NCBI GenBank assembly: GCA_013044415.1
Contig: JABEUO010000115.1
Location: forward strand, 1-22,433
Reading direction: 5' to 3'
From: Acidimicrobiaceae bacterium
GTDB taxonomy: Bacteria > Actinomycetota > Acidimicrobiia > Acidimicrobiales > Acidimicrobiaceae
Length of the DNA: 22,433 nt
The notes under the pieces are model-generated. The model was given only the letters and a program-made list of their open reading frames with translations, had not been told where the DNA came from and did no database searches. Of the stretch, positions 1 to 7,481 are shown one piece after another. Both the position numbers and the translations under genes were made by a program. How positions within the stretch are numbered: position 1 is the stretch's first letter; each line of letters opens with the position of its first letter.

Positions 1-141
1 GCTATAGTCGATCACGTGCACCTGCATGTAGTTCCTCGTTTTATCGGTGATGCAAACTTCATGACGGCAACTGCTGATGTGCGAGTCATCCCTGAGGCGC
101 TTGGTGATACATTGACCAAGATACGCGAAGCCTGGTCTTAG
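1..141 (+). CDS. HIT-family nucleotide hydrolase/phosphorylase, C-terminal end (partial)
   Basis: Only the last 46 codons are present; the gene enters from the left edge in frame 1 and ends at TAG 139–141. The signature HVHLHVVPR fits the histidine-triad pattern H-x-H-x-H-x-x, whose middle histidine is the nucleophile toward nucleotide alpha-phosphates. The following stretch (GDANFM near the start, then a short helix ending in EAWS) resembles the C-terminus of actinobacterial HIT proteins of the Ap4A phosphorylase type. In mycobacteria a HIT gene of this type lies immediately before pgsA, and the same order is kept here apart from the inserted reverse-strand GTPase gene. Substrate cannot be told from this fragment. 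Confidence 0.85.
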   Translation, partial: AIVDHVHLHVVPRFIGDANFMTATADVRVIPEALGDTLTKIREAWS

Positions 142-216
142 CTTCAAAATAGAGCTGGGTCTACAAACTGGCTAGTTCTAAAATTCGATTTCCTTTCAGG
201 ATCGGGTGAACAGATT

Positions 217-252
217 GCGGGCAGAGTAGACCTTCGGCCGCTCTTCGCCCGC
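217..252. terminator. Candidate hairpin between convergent genes
   Basis: GCGGGCAGAG (217–226) pairs with CTCT (241–244) plus GCCCGC (247–252), with a 2-nt bulge and a 14-nt loop. It lies in the 160-nt gap between the ends of the HIT gene and the convergent EF-G-like gene. A pyrimidine-rich tract (CCTTCCCTCTTCT) follows on the plus strand, but no clean U-run exists on either side. A bidirectional terminator is plausible, not proven. Nothing else is visible in 142–301. Confidence 0.35.
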
Positions 253-301
253 CTTCCCTCTTCTACCTGGCAAAGCGTTCACTCAATAGAGGCGCACGCC
301 A

Positions 302-2329
302 CTATCCGTTCGGCTTATCCTTCCTCGGCTGCAGTTTTGAGACTACAGTCGGCGGTGCGATCTCATAGTGGGATTCATGCAGGGTAAATCGGCCTTGTCC
401 TGAGGTTATTGCGCGCAGGTCAGTTGCATAGCGCTTCATTTCAGACCTAGGAACCAGTGCGATCAAGGTCGCACGTTTGGTTTCGGGATCGAGATCGGTT
501 TTGGAGACTTTCGCTCTTTTTGAATTTAAATCACCGAGGATGTCTCCTTGGAATTTAGCGGGGGCAATAACGGTGATTTCATCGATTGGCTCAAGAACTA
601 CCGGTGACGATTGGGCAAATGCTTCGTGAAAAGCTAAGGAGCCGGCCATTTTGAAGCTCATTTCGGACGAATCCACGGGATGGTACTTTCCATCGACGAG
701 ATGAACTGCGACGTCAACCACGGGGAAGCCAAAGTGTCCCCCGTGAGCCATCGCCTCTTGGATACCTTTTTCTACCGCTGGAATGAAGTTTCGCGGTATC
801 GCTCCGCCAACAATCTCGTCCAAGAAACTGAAGCCTTCACCACGTGCCAAAGGTCGAATTCTGATGTTAGCAACCCCGTACTGCCCATGTCCACCGGTCT
901 GCTTCTTATATTTGCCTTCGGCGGTTGCTTCGGCCGTGATCGATTCCAAGTAAGGGATTTCCGGCTCGGAATAAGTGGCTTCTACGCCGAACTTTCTAGC
1001 TGCCCTCTCCAAAGCTATGGAAATATGTGCCTCCCCTTGTCCGGCGACAAGGGCTTTGTGACTCCGAGGATCCCTGCTGATACTTAGCGTTGGGTCCTCC
1101 TCGGCGAGTTTGAGAAGTGCGGAGAAGAGCTTTTCATCATCCTTCGAATTTACGGGCGTAACGGCTACCACGAGAAGGGAAGGTTCGAAAGTAATGCCTT
1201 TGGCATCAGAGGACCTATTTTTCGAAAGCACATCGGCTGTTTTCGCACCCGAAAGCTTGGAGAGGGCTACTATGTCGCCACGTTGGCCGTATTCGAGCGG
1301 AAGATGCTCTTTGCCCAAGAGGGTGAAAAGCTGCCCTATCCTTTCATCAGATTGTGTTCGAAGGTTAGTAAGCGCCGACGATGGACGCAAAACTCCCGAC
1401 CTTACCTTTGCAAGCGAGAGTTTCCCCATAAAGGGGTCGGCAAAGGTCTTGAAGATCTGAATTTCAACATCCTCTTTGGGGTCCTCTGAAGCCTCAGGCC
1501 CGGGTCCAATTTCAGCAATAAAATCTACGAGACGGTCGATTCCAATCTCTTTTACGGCCGAGCCAACAATTACCGGAAAGACGGTTGCATCTTTAACCCC
1601 TCTTGCCATGGCCATTTCCAGCTCTTGAAAACTGAGTGTTTCGCCAGCTAGATACCGTTCCATAAGTGCATCGTCGGCGACTACTATTCCCTCTACTAGC
1701 TGTTCATGAACAGAATGCTCTAAGTCTTCTATCTCCTTGGGGACAGGTACTTCTTCTGCTACCGGCGCGTTTTGGTAAACCAGGGCCCTGTCGGAAAGAA
1801 TGTCAACCACCCCCCTAAAGGAGGATTCGATTCCAATTGGCAGCTCCAAGGGTGCAACACCAGCTCCGAAGTGTTCCTTGAGTGTGTCCACCGTGGCGAA
1901 ATAGTCAGCCCTTTCCCTATCTGCTTTGTTGACAAATATGAGCCTTGGAATGGCGGCTTGATCCAGAAGTTCCCAAATTCGATCAGCGTCAGGGCCGATA
2001 GGTTCGGCTGCAGAGACTACGAATATGCACATCTCAACTGCGGATAAGGCGCTTTGAACCTCGCCAATAAAGTCCGCTACGCCGGGTGTGTCCAAGACAT
2101 TGAGCGTAAGATCCTGCCTTGAGAGTGCCAGCAAGGTTAGTGCGATCGAATGCTTATGTTTGATCTCCTCGGGATCTGCGTCCGACAGAGTATTTCCGTC
2201 TTCGATTCTACCTATTCGTTTGCTCGCCTTGAAGAGGAAGGCTAGTGAATCAGCCAGGAGGGTCTTACCCGAACCCGCCTGGCCCACTAAGGCCACGTTG
2301 CGAATAGACCTCGAACCACCTTGAGCCAT
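302..2329 (-). CDS. Elongation factor G-like translational GTPase (EF-G2/FusA2 type)
   Basis: A 675-residue protein with the EF-G domain order. In the G domain, the P-loop GQAGSGKT is at about residues 16–23, G3 DTPG at 80–83 and G4 NKAD at 134–137. Domain IV shows GGHGQYG and the C-terminal part shows YHPVDSSEMSFKMAGS. The start was set at the ATG ending at 2329 because GGGGAGGTC lies just before it; an in-frame ATG ten codons upstream (2359) lacks such a site. Canonical EF-G has DTPGHVDF with a catalytic histidine. Here it reads DTPGVADF, so that histidine is absent, and the switch I motif RGITI is replaced by KHSIAL. These changes mark the EF-G-like paralogue group rather than the main translocase; its exact role is unknown. 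It lies on the opposite strand between the HIT gene and pgsA, interrupting an otherwise conserved order. Confidence 0.9.
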   Translation of the reverse strand: MAQGGSRSIRNVALVGQAGSGKTLLADSLAFLFKASKRIGRIEDGNTLSDADPEEIKHKHSIALTLLALSRQDLTLNVLDTPGVADFIGEVQSALSAVEMCIFVVSAAEPIGPDADRIWELLDQAAIPRLIFVNKADRERADYFATVDTLKEHFGAGVAPLELPIGIESSFRGVVDILSDRALVYQNAPVAEEVPVPKEIEDLEHSVHEQLVEGIVVADDALMERYLAGETLSFQELEMAMARGVKDATVFPVIVGSAVKEIGIDRLVDFIAEIGPGPEASEDPKEDVEIQIFKTFADPFMGKLSLAKVRSGVLRPSSALTNLRTQSDERIGQLFTLLGKEHLPLEYGQRGDIVALSKLSGAKTADVLSKNRSSDAKGITFEPSLLVVAVTPVNSKDDEKLFSALLKLAEEDPTLSISRDPRSHKALVAGQGEAHISIALERAARKFGVEATYSEPEIPYLESITAEATAEGKYKKQTGGHGQYGVANIRIRPLARGEGFSFLDEIVGGAIPRNFIPAVEKGIQEAMAHGGHFGFPVVDVAVHLVDGKYHPVDSSEMSFKMAGSLAFHEAFAQSSPVVLEPIDEITVIAPAKFQGDILGDLNSKRAKVSKTDLDPETKRATLIALVPRSEMKRYATDLRAITSGQGRFTLHESHYEIAPPTVVSKLQPRKDKPNG

Positions 2330-2379
2330 TTTGACCTCCCCAGGGACAAATCCGGGCATCTGTTACTCGGTTAACGATA

Positions 2380-2408
2380 AAGTTACGCGACTATTGGGTA
2401 ATTTCCAA
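2380..2408 (-). promoter_or_regulatory. Candidate promoter of the EF-G-like gene
   Basis: Read on the minus strand, TTGGAA (2408–2403) and TAACTT (2385–2380) are spaced by exactly 17 nt and lie about 50 nt upstream of the chosen ATG. The match to a housekeeping sigma promoter is moderate. The rest of the 2330–2559 gap would also have to hold the divergent pgsA promoter, for which no convincing boxes were found. Confidence 0.3.
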
Positions 2409-2559
2409 CTATCAGGGCCAAATGAGGCCTTTGGTCGGTACTAAAAGGCTATTTGCCCACTGCGGATACTTATTGTGCTAGATTTAACATCGAGTGTCAG
2501 GTTCCAGCTGAGTAGGCCCTTGGAGGGTAAGTAATTTTCTGGACCACGAGGAGTTCTCA

Positions 2560-3345
2560 TTGTTCGATGGTCATTTGAGGGAGGGTGTCGATAAGCGTAC
2601 CGGCCCGTTAGGTCTGGCGCTTTCGTCAATTGGGGTAACGGCTGACCTGCTTACGCTCAGTGGGCTGGTAATTAGCCTTCTAACAGCGATAGCGATTGGT
2701 ACGGGCCACACCCTGGTCGGATTTTTTGGAGTTCTCGCTTCCGGAATACCCGACCTATTGGATGGACCGGTAGCAAAAGCGTCGGGCGCCACATCAAAGC
2801 GCGGAGCCTTCTTCGATTCATTTTCTGACAGGGTAAGTGACCTCCTCCTTTTTGGAGGTATAGGTGTGCTAATGCTCCACCGCCAAAACGACCTTATGGC
2901 GGTTGTCGCTTTCGCTGACTATGGCGTTGCGAGTCTTATTTCTTACCAGAGGGCGAAGGCGGAATCGCTGGGCTTTGTCGCCAAGGGTGGGATTATGGAA
3001 AGAGCCGAACGGGTAATTGCAGTAGCAATTGGCCTACTTCTCTCCTTCGCTCTGGTGTGGGTGCTTTGGCTGGTACTTGTTTTGAGCTTGGTTACCGCCG
3101 TCCAAAGATTTTTAAAGATTTGGAGTCAAGGTACGGCCAACATGCCAGACAAGCAGGCGAGCAGTAGGTACCTTTACCTTCAGCAACGCCGAGGAGAGTT
3201 CAAGAGGCGTTCGCAACCGAGGCGTGCAAATAGTTCCCGCAAAAGGACAGGGACCAGGGGGCCAGGCCAGCTTTCAGCCTACAGTAGGCAGAGCAGGCTA
3301 AGGGCTTCTGCTCGCATGAGGTCTTGGTGGGAGAGTCAACGATAA
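2560..3345 (+). CDS. pgsA: Phosphatidylinositol phosphate synthase / CDP-alcohol phosphatidyltransferase
   Basis: A 261-residue integral membrane enzyme expected to transfer the phosphatidyl group from CDP-diacylglycerol to inositol phosphate, the first step of PI and PIM synthesis. The CDP-alcohol phosphotransferase signature is present: D65-LL-D68-G, then A72-K73, eight residues, G82, D86 and D90, giving the four metal-binding aspartates. The usual Ala-Arg of the motif is Ala-Lys. Hydrophobic segments lie at about 28–60, 95–105, 112–128 and 150–182. The last 70 residues are very basic (RRGEFKRRSQPRR and similar) and extend past the catalytic core. The TTG start at 2560 is supported by GAGGAG at 2548–2553 with a 6-nt spacer. 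The stop TAA abuts the next gene's GTG, so the two are probably co-transcribed. Assignment to PIP synthase rather than another family member rests on gene order. Confidence 0.88.
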   Translation: MFDGHLREGVDKRTGPLGLALSSIGVTADLLTLSGLVISLLTAIAIGTGHTLVGFFGVLASGIPDLLDGPVAKASGATSKRGAFFDSFSDRVSDLLLFGGIGVLMLHRQNDLMAVVAFADYGVASLISYQRAKAESLGFVAKGGIMERAERVIAVAIGLLLSFALVWVLWLVLVLSLVTAVQRFLKIWSQGTANMPDKQASSRYLYLQQRRGEFKRRSQPRRANSSRKRTGTRGPGQLSAYSRQSRLRASARMRSWWESQR

Positions 3346-4299
3346 GTGTCGAAGTATTTCTCAGCATCCAAGACGCTGGGAGATTCCGGACCTTCGTTGA
3401 GAGCGTTTTCTCGCTTGAAAGGCAAGTTGGCGGTTTTTCCTTATGAAATAGGGTCTATTCTTGCAAGCTCCATACCTATCGGGTTCAGGCCAAAGGTCGC
3501 TAGCGTTATTGGCCCAATTGCTTATCTATCCTCCAAACAAAAAAGAGATTATGCCCTACGGGCTCAGCAGCTCGCCAGTTTCGGAAGGGAGGATCAGCGG
3601 GTCCTCACCCGAAGAACAGTAGCGGTATTTACGTCCTATGTTCTTTACTGGCTCGAATCTTTGGCAATGCCTAGGTCCGAAAGGGCGGAGCTGCTGCAGA
3701 ATCTCAGCTATGAAGGTTGCGACGAACTCGTCGAATACCTCCAAAATGGACGTGGAGCTATATTAGCAACTTGTCACCTTGGGAACTGGGACTGGGGTGG
3801 TAGTTGGTTTGCCGCTTATCACCACCCCTTAGCCGCTGTGGTCGAAAATTTGAAACCCGATTCTGTGGCTGAGTGGTTTTACTCATACCGCAGGGAGCTC
3901 GGAATCGATCCGATACCTCTAGATGGACCGGTGGCCGCCAAGGTCATTCAGGCGGTCAAGGATGGAAAGTTAGTAGCACTTCTGAGCGACCGTGACCTGA
4001 GTGGTTCTGGTGTGGTTGTGAACTTTTTCAATGAGAGAGTTCGGATGCCCAGTGGTGCTTCTGTCCTGTCACTTCGAACGAAGACACCTATTTTCCCCGC
4101 TGCTGTCTATCAGACTCCGAGGGGAGGACACCATGTTGTGTTTCTAGATCCGATTTTTCCGGCTGATTCTGTCGGCTCGTCGATAGCTGAAAAGGTCGGT
4201 TATATGACGCAGCTTGTTACTTCGGCTCTCGAGACGCTAATTGCCGAGAATCCGACCCAGTGGCATGTGTTGCAGCCACTGCCGATTGAAGAGGGCTAA
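3346..4299 (+). CDS. patA: LPLAT-family acyltransferase, probable phosphatidylinositol mannoside acyltransferase
   Basis: A 317-residue member of the lysophospholipid acyltransferase superfamily (HtrB/LpxL-like fold, also used by mycobacterial PatA). The catalytic H-x4-D motif appears as HLGNWD, with H144 and D149, preceded by the strand GAILATC. A second block near residues 210–225 (LLSDRDLSGSGV) and the later PAAVYQTPRGGHHVVF fit the family. The GTG start at 3346 directly follows the pgsA stop; GGGAGAG lies about 12 nt upstream. In actinobacteria lacking lipid A, the homologue between pgsA and pimA acylates a mannose of PIM. That role is inferred from position and family. After this gene the expected pimA does not follow at once, but only after 1.2 kb of decayed DNA. 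Confidence 0.82.
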   Translation: MSKYFSASKTLGDSGPSLRAFSRLKGKLAVFPYEIGSILASSIPIGFRPKVASVIGPIAYLSSKQKRDYALRAQQLASFGREDQRVLTRRTVAVFTSYVLYWLESLAMPRSERAELLQNLSYEGCDELVEYLQNGRGAILATCHLGNWDWGGSWFAAYHHPLAAVVENLKPDSVAEWFYSYRRELGIDPIPLDGPVAAKVIQAVKDGKLVALLSDRDLSGSGVVVNFFNERVRMPSGASVLSLRTKTPIFPAAVYQTPRGGHHVVFLDPIFPADSVGSSIAEKVGYMTQLVTSALETLIAENPTQWHVLQPLPIEEG

Positions 4300-4685
4300 T
4301 TTTGCCGAGAGAGGCATTTTCGAGGTCCCGTCAACATTGGTCAATGGTGGATCTCGCAAGAGTGTAGACGAATCAAAATCCCTAAGTTGGTTGTGGGGCG
4401 TTGAGTCGAATTTAGGCGATCGGCTAGAGTGCGCAAGCTTACCTCATCGGTAGGACGTCATGGTCGATACACAGAGTTATGAAGGGGCAGATACGGGCCA
4501 AAAGAGCAAGAGTGAGTGATCATCGGCTATTGGCCCCTAGGTTTCGAGCATTTCCGCTTTTAAGGAGCATACGACAGTCTGTGCTCTTCAAGCTGGAGGA
4601 AACGATCACCAATTAGTGCAAAGGATATTCTCCTCTTGCAGGTGGAAAGGTCTGACTTCATGAAGGGACAACCGGCCAAGTGTGA

Positions 4686-4989
4686 CACCACATAAGAACA
4701 ATCAGGGATCATATCCTTGCTCAGACTTTACCTGCCTCCAGTGCAGAACCCGATTCTGAACAGGGTTGCAAGAGTTGTCGCAGCGATGTGATGCTCTATA
4801 ACAAGATCTAAGGAATTTGCGAGAGTAGATCGTTTCTTCCCCTCGTCTCAGATCCATCATGGCTGTGGAGGCAGACTAACTGGAGTAAAGCTCGCTAAGA
4901 GGCTTACCTGCGCCATCTGTGGAACAGAGGTAGATATGCGGGGTCCCCGGAAGTTGATCCACAGCGAGTGTGAGTGTCCCTCGGGTTAG
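4686..4989 (+). pseudogene. tnpB: Relic of TnpB (RNA-guided nuclease of IS200/IS605-type elements), frameshifted
   Basis: Two reading frames together resemble the C-terminal third of TnpB. The first frame (4686–4811) contains IRDHILAQTLPASS, similar to the family segment NHHLAxSIADASW after the RuvC-II motif. About 23 codons later, in the next frame (4813–4989), comes EFARVDRFFPSSQ, the highly typical lead-in to the TnpB zinc ribbon. It is followed by HHGCGGRLTG and, after a spacer, TCAICGTEVD. The spacing between blocks fits TnpB. Damage is clear. There is at least one frameshift. The first ribbon cysteine is replaced by histidine (IHHGCG for xCxGCG). The RuvC-III DRDxNAA motif is scrambled to DMRGPRK. 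A stop occurs at 4987. No N-terminal half or intact RuvC-I motif was found. A functional gene is excluded; family assignment is fairly secure from the VDRFFPSS plus CxxCG pattern. Confidence 0.7.
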
Positions 4990-5047
4990 CTTTGTTCAGA
5001 TCAGCAATCCCTGTCCGTTCCTGGGCCATTTGCTACAGGCGGCATTT

Positions 5048-5073
5048 CAGATGATGGGACGACTCATCATCTG
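5048..5073. repeat. 9-bp perfect hairpin downstream of the TnpB relic
   Basis: CAGATGATG (5048–5056) and CATCATCTG (5065–5073) are perfect inverted repeats around an 8-nt loop. The hairpin begins about 60 nt after the relic's stop, where IS200/IS605-type elements carry right-end secondary structure and the guide-RNA scaffold. A link to the relic is inferred from position only. Confidence 0.5.
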
Positions 5074-5130
5074 GAGAGTGCGTGCAAGACCAGCAGTAAC
5101 GCTGGCCGTGCTTGACGAGGCGAGAACAAA

Positions 5131-5155
5131 TCTCGGATTAGTGAGAAGTCCGAGA
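5131..5155. repeat. 7-bp perfect hairpin, second in the TnpB-relic flank
   Basis: TCTCGGA (5131–5137) and TCCGAGA (5149–5155) pair perfectly around an 11-nt loop. It is not followed by a T-run on either strand, so a terminator is unlikely. It may belong to the former right end of the transposon. Confidence 0.4.
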
Positions 5156-5488
5156 CGAGAACCTTGAAAAAGGTGCATCATCATGAGTGGACTCACTATT
5201 TATCACCCAGATGCGACGGCACCATGCAAAGCAGATACAGTGTGCATCACGAGGGTCGAGTTCGACAAGCGACCAAGCTGGTCCTGGTTGAGATCAAATC
5301 AGGCTAAGGCGTGGCAATTTGGAAGCGTACAAAAGCTGGTCAGGACAAAAGTTGGCTAGGAAATGAACTAGTCATTTGCCTAACTCTCTGTCGGGAGTCT
5401 GACCGCTGACAAGTTGGCCCGACGACGAAATGAACAGAGATGCCTATAGTTGCCTAGGAACTACAGTGCATCGAGGAAAGATTTTAAC

Positions 5489-6580
5489 TTGAAGATTGCG
5501 CAGATTTCTCCTTATTCGATGAGTGTCCCGGGAGGTGTACAAGGTCAGGCGGCTGGGTTAGCTCATGCGATGCGCTCTATGGGATGCGAAGTCGACGTTA
5601 TCGCTCCCTCGGATATCGTGACCTCGTCGGAGTATTTTATCAACTTGGGACACAGCGTGAACTTCTCGGCGAATGGCTCGATGGCTCCGATTTCGATCTC
5701 CGCGTTCCTCGCCCACAGGATCTCCCGGATCCTAAAGGAAGGGAATTATCAGGTCGTCCACATCCACGAGCCTGCGGCACCTTTTGTTGGAATTCTCTCT
5801 TTGGCAATGGCTAAAGGAATAGTGGTTGGAACATTTCATCGAGGTGGGGTATCTGGAGTATATCGAACCTATGGGAAGTTAGTACGCGGCCTAACTAGTC
5901 GACTTGCGTATAGGTATGCGGTATCTGAGGCCGCCGCAGTCACCGCACAGAGGGCGGTCGGAGGCAGCTACGAGGTCGTTGGGAATGGGGTAGATATCGC
6001 TCGATTCAGGGACGCTTCGCCTTGGCCAAAAGAGCGATTCGTCGTATTATTCATCGGTCGGCATGAACACCGCAAGGGTCTCTCAGTGTTAATTGAGGCC
6101 GCAAAGAGGGTAGATCAGGATTTTGAAGTCTGGATAGCGGGAGATGGCGGTGAAACACTGGTATTGCGTCAAGAGACCCAGGATGACAATAGGTTTATCT
6201 GGCTGGGCAGGATCTCAGACCAAGAAGTCACTGCGAGAATGCTCGCTGCGGACGTAGTGTGCGCACCATCTTTGTACGGAGAGAGCTTTGGTCTTGTTTT
6301 GCTCGAAGCAATGGCGGCTGGCGCCGCGGTCATAGCAACTGACATATCTGGTTATCGTGATGTTGCTCGGTCCGGCAGAGAAGCAATTCTGGTGAGGCCC
6401 GGCGATCAGCTAGCCTTAGCTTCGGCACTGCGTCGCCTGATGGTTGAGGATGGGCTGAGACAAGTTCTCCAAGAGCAGGGACTAGCCAGAGCCGAGGAAT
6501 TCTCGATGGCAAAGCTGGCGGAAAAGTATATCGCCAAATATGAGGAGTTAATTCTCAAAGGACTTAATGACTCTGTTTAG
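5489..6580 (+). CDS. pimA: Phosphatidyl-myo-inositol alpha-mannosyltransferase PimA
   Basis: A 363-residue GT4 (GT-B fold) glycosyltransferase expected to move mannose from GDP-mannose to phosphatidylinositol at the inner membrane face, giving PIM1. The N-terminus LKIAQISPYSMSVPGGVQ matches the start of known PimA proteins (PYSxxVPGGVQ). Other landmarks are HIHEP at 91–95, GTFH at 114–117 (catalytic-region H117), the GDP-binding GRHEHRKG at 190–197 (R191, K196), and the E-x7-E motif from E265 to E273 in ESFGLVLLE. The TTG start at 5489 is preferred: GAGGAAAG ends 8 nt before it and the protein then begins exactly as the family does. A TTG 13 codons upstream (5450) lacks a site. Because pimA is cut off from pgsA and the acyltransferase by the decayed region, it probably needs its own promoter. 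Confidence 0.92.
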   Translation: MKIAQISPYSMSVPGGVQGQAAGLAHAMRSMGCEVDVIAPSDIVTSSEYFINLGHSVNFSANGSMAPISISAFLAHRISRILKEGNYQVVHIHEPAAPFVGILSLAMAKGIVVGTFHRGGVSGVYRTYGKLVRGLTSRLAYRYAVSEAAAVTAQRAVGGSYEVVGNGVDIARFRDASPWPKERFVVLFIGRHEHRKGLSVLIEAAKRVDQDFEVWIAGDGGETLVLRQETQDDNRFIWLGRISDQEVTARMLAADVVCAPSLYGESFGLVLLEAMAAGAAVIATDISGYRDVARSGREAILVRPGDQLALASALRRLMVEDGLRQVLQEQGLARAEEFSMAKLAEKYIAKYEELILKGLNDSV

Positions 6581-6594
6581 CGACCTTTGATTTT

Positions 6595-7413
6595 ATGCTT
6601 CTACTTGTGTTGACAAACTTGGATAAGGGTACCGCCTGGGCCGGACGACCACTTCTAGAGCCTTCGAAGCGTCGAATTGAGGCTCTGTCTGCCTTTTGGC
6701 CGCTGGGGCTCATATTCTCGGTAATAGCCTACTTGGCCAGCTACCTCGTTACCTCGACGCTTAAGTTGAGTTTTGCGAGCATAATAGCAATTCCGGTTGG
6801 TTTGGCGGTGGGCCTCATCGCTATCGAGGTGCTTTACATATCATGTGCGAGGTTCGCTATAAATAGATTTCGGTTACTCACTCCAGAGCCGCATTTCGCA
6901 TCAAGGCTCGAGAGCCTCCTGGATAGTCTCGGTGTTACGGTCGGGATTAATCAAGTTAGTTTTGCGGTGGTTGATTCTGATTTCCCCAATGTCGGGTCGT
7001 TGTACAACGGCAAGATGCCGACGATTATCTTTACCTCGGGAGCGGTTGGATTTTTCAACAGGGTCGAGCTTGAGGCGGTCGTCGCGAGGGAGTTGATGAG
7101 GATTAAGTCTGGTGTTTGTCAGTTTGAGGCACGATTGGCCTACGTAAATGGGATGGTCGGCCTCTTCTCGGGGGGATCTCCAAAGAAGCTGTCGGCCGGT
7201 TCGGTAGCCCGAGTCGCTCTGGCAGATATATCGGGTGTTTCGGTGACCCGATATCCACCGGCCCTCGCATCTGCACTGAGCAGATTGAATGATATCGAGT
7301 CTTTGGGCCAATCTTCATCAAAGCCGTTTAAAGTGACGGCAGCGTCTTGGTTGGTGCCGGGCCTTCCGGGCATTTCCCTTGACGAAAGGATTGCCGAGCT
7401 AAAGCAGCTCTAA
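6595..7413 (+). CDS. M48-like membrane protein with a lost zinc-protease active site
   Basis: A 272-residue protein with two N-terminal membrane segments (about 34–54 and 58–84) followed by a domain resembling M48 (HtpX/Ste24-type) metallopeptidases. Family landmarks include a stretch like PNVGSLYNGKMPTIIFTSGA (131–150), then ELEAVVARELMRIKSG at the place of the zinc helix. Active members read EAVxAHELxHIxxG, so HExxH has become RELMR (165–169) and both histidine ligands are arginine. The third-ligand region reads ALADISGVSVTRYPPALASAL, resembling ADxxAxxLTRYPPxLxxAL. The C-terminus LDERIAELKQL resembles the closing LEERIxxL of the family. It therefore looks like a pseudo-enzyme. It begins 14 nt after pimA and is probably co-transcribed. 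The ATG at 6595 has no clear Shine-Dalgarno site, so the exact start is uncertain. Confidence 0.72.
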   Translation: MLLLVLTNLDKGTAWAGRPLLEPSKRRIEALSAFWPLGLIFSVIAYLASYLVTSTLKLSFASIIAIPVGLAVGLIAIEVLYISCARFAINRFRLLTPEPHFASRLESLLDSLGVTVGINQVSFAVVDSDFPNVGSLYNGKMPTIIFTSGAVGFFNRVELEAVVARELMRIKSGVCQFEARLAYVNGMVGLFSGGSPKKLSAGSVARVALADISGVSVTRYPPALASALSRLNDIESLGQSSSKPFKVTAASWLVPGLPGISLDERIAELKQL

Positions 7414-7481
7414 GCGGGGTCCTAATTTGTTCGAGTTTCATCGATCCGTCTGTCGACGCCAGGCGGGGGAGGTACATTATT

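Larger units (their letters stand above)
4300..5488. other. 1.2-kb decayed region splitting the PIM operon
   Basis: No intact gene is supported here. 4300–4650 shows nothing recognisable. 4686–4989 carries a TnpB relic, listed separately. The reading frame of its second half continues from 4792 to 5307 (172 codons) with only two in-frame stops (UAG 4987, UGA 5113), which suggests an eroded coding frame. Two hairpins follow at 5048–5073 and 5131–5155. Further short palindromes occur at 5361–5377 (AAATGA/TCATTT) and as GTCGGG 5390–5395 with CCCGAC 5418–5423. A 58-codon ORF at 5183–5359 has a weak ribosome site and no recognisable similarity. TATAGT at 5445–5450 could be a -10 box for pimA but lacks a well-spaced -35. 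Confidence 0.6.

Noticed and set aside
4970..5167. 65-codon open frame after the TnpB relic
   Set aside because: No recognisable motif, no good ribosome site, and it overlaps the relic and its downstream hairpins; it is probably a chance frame in decayed DNA.
5183..5359. 58-codon ORF upstream of pimA (starts MSGLTIYHPD)
   Set aside because: Weak Shine-Dalgarno, no similarity recognised, inside the decayed region. It cannot be supported as a gene without conservation data.
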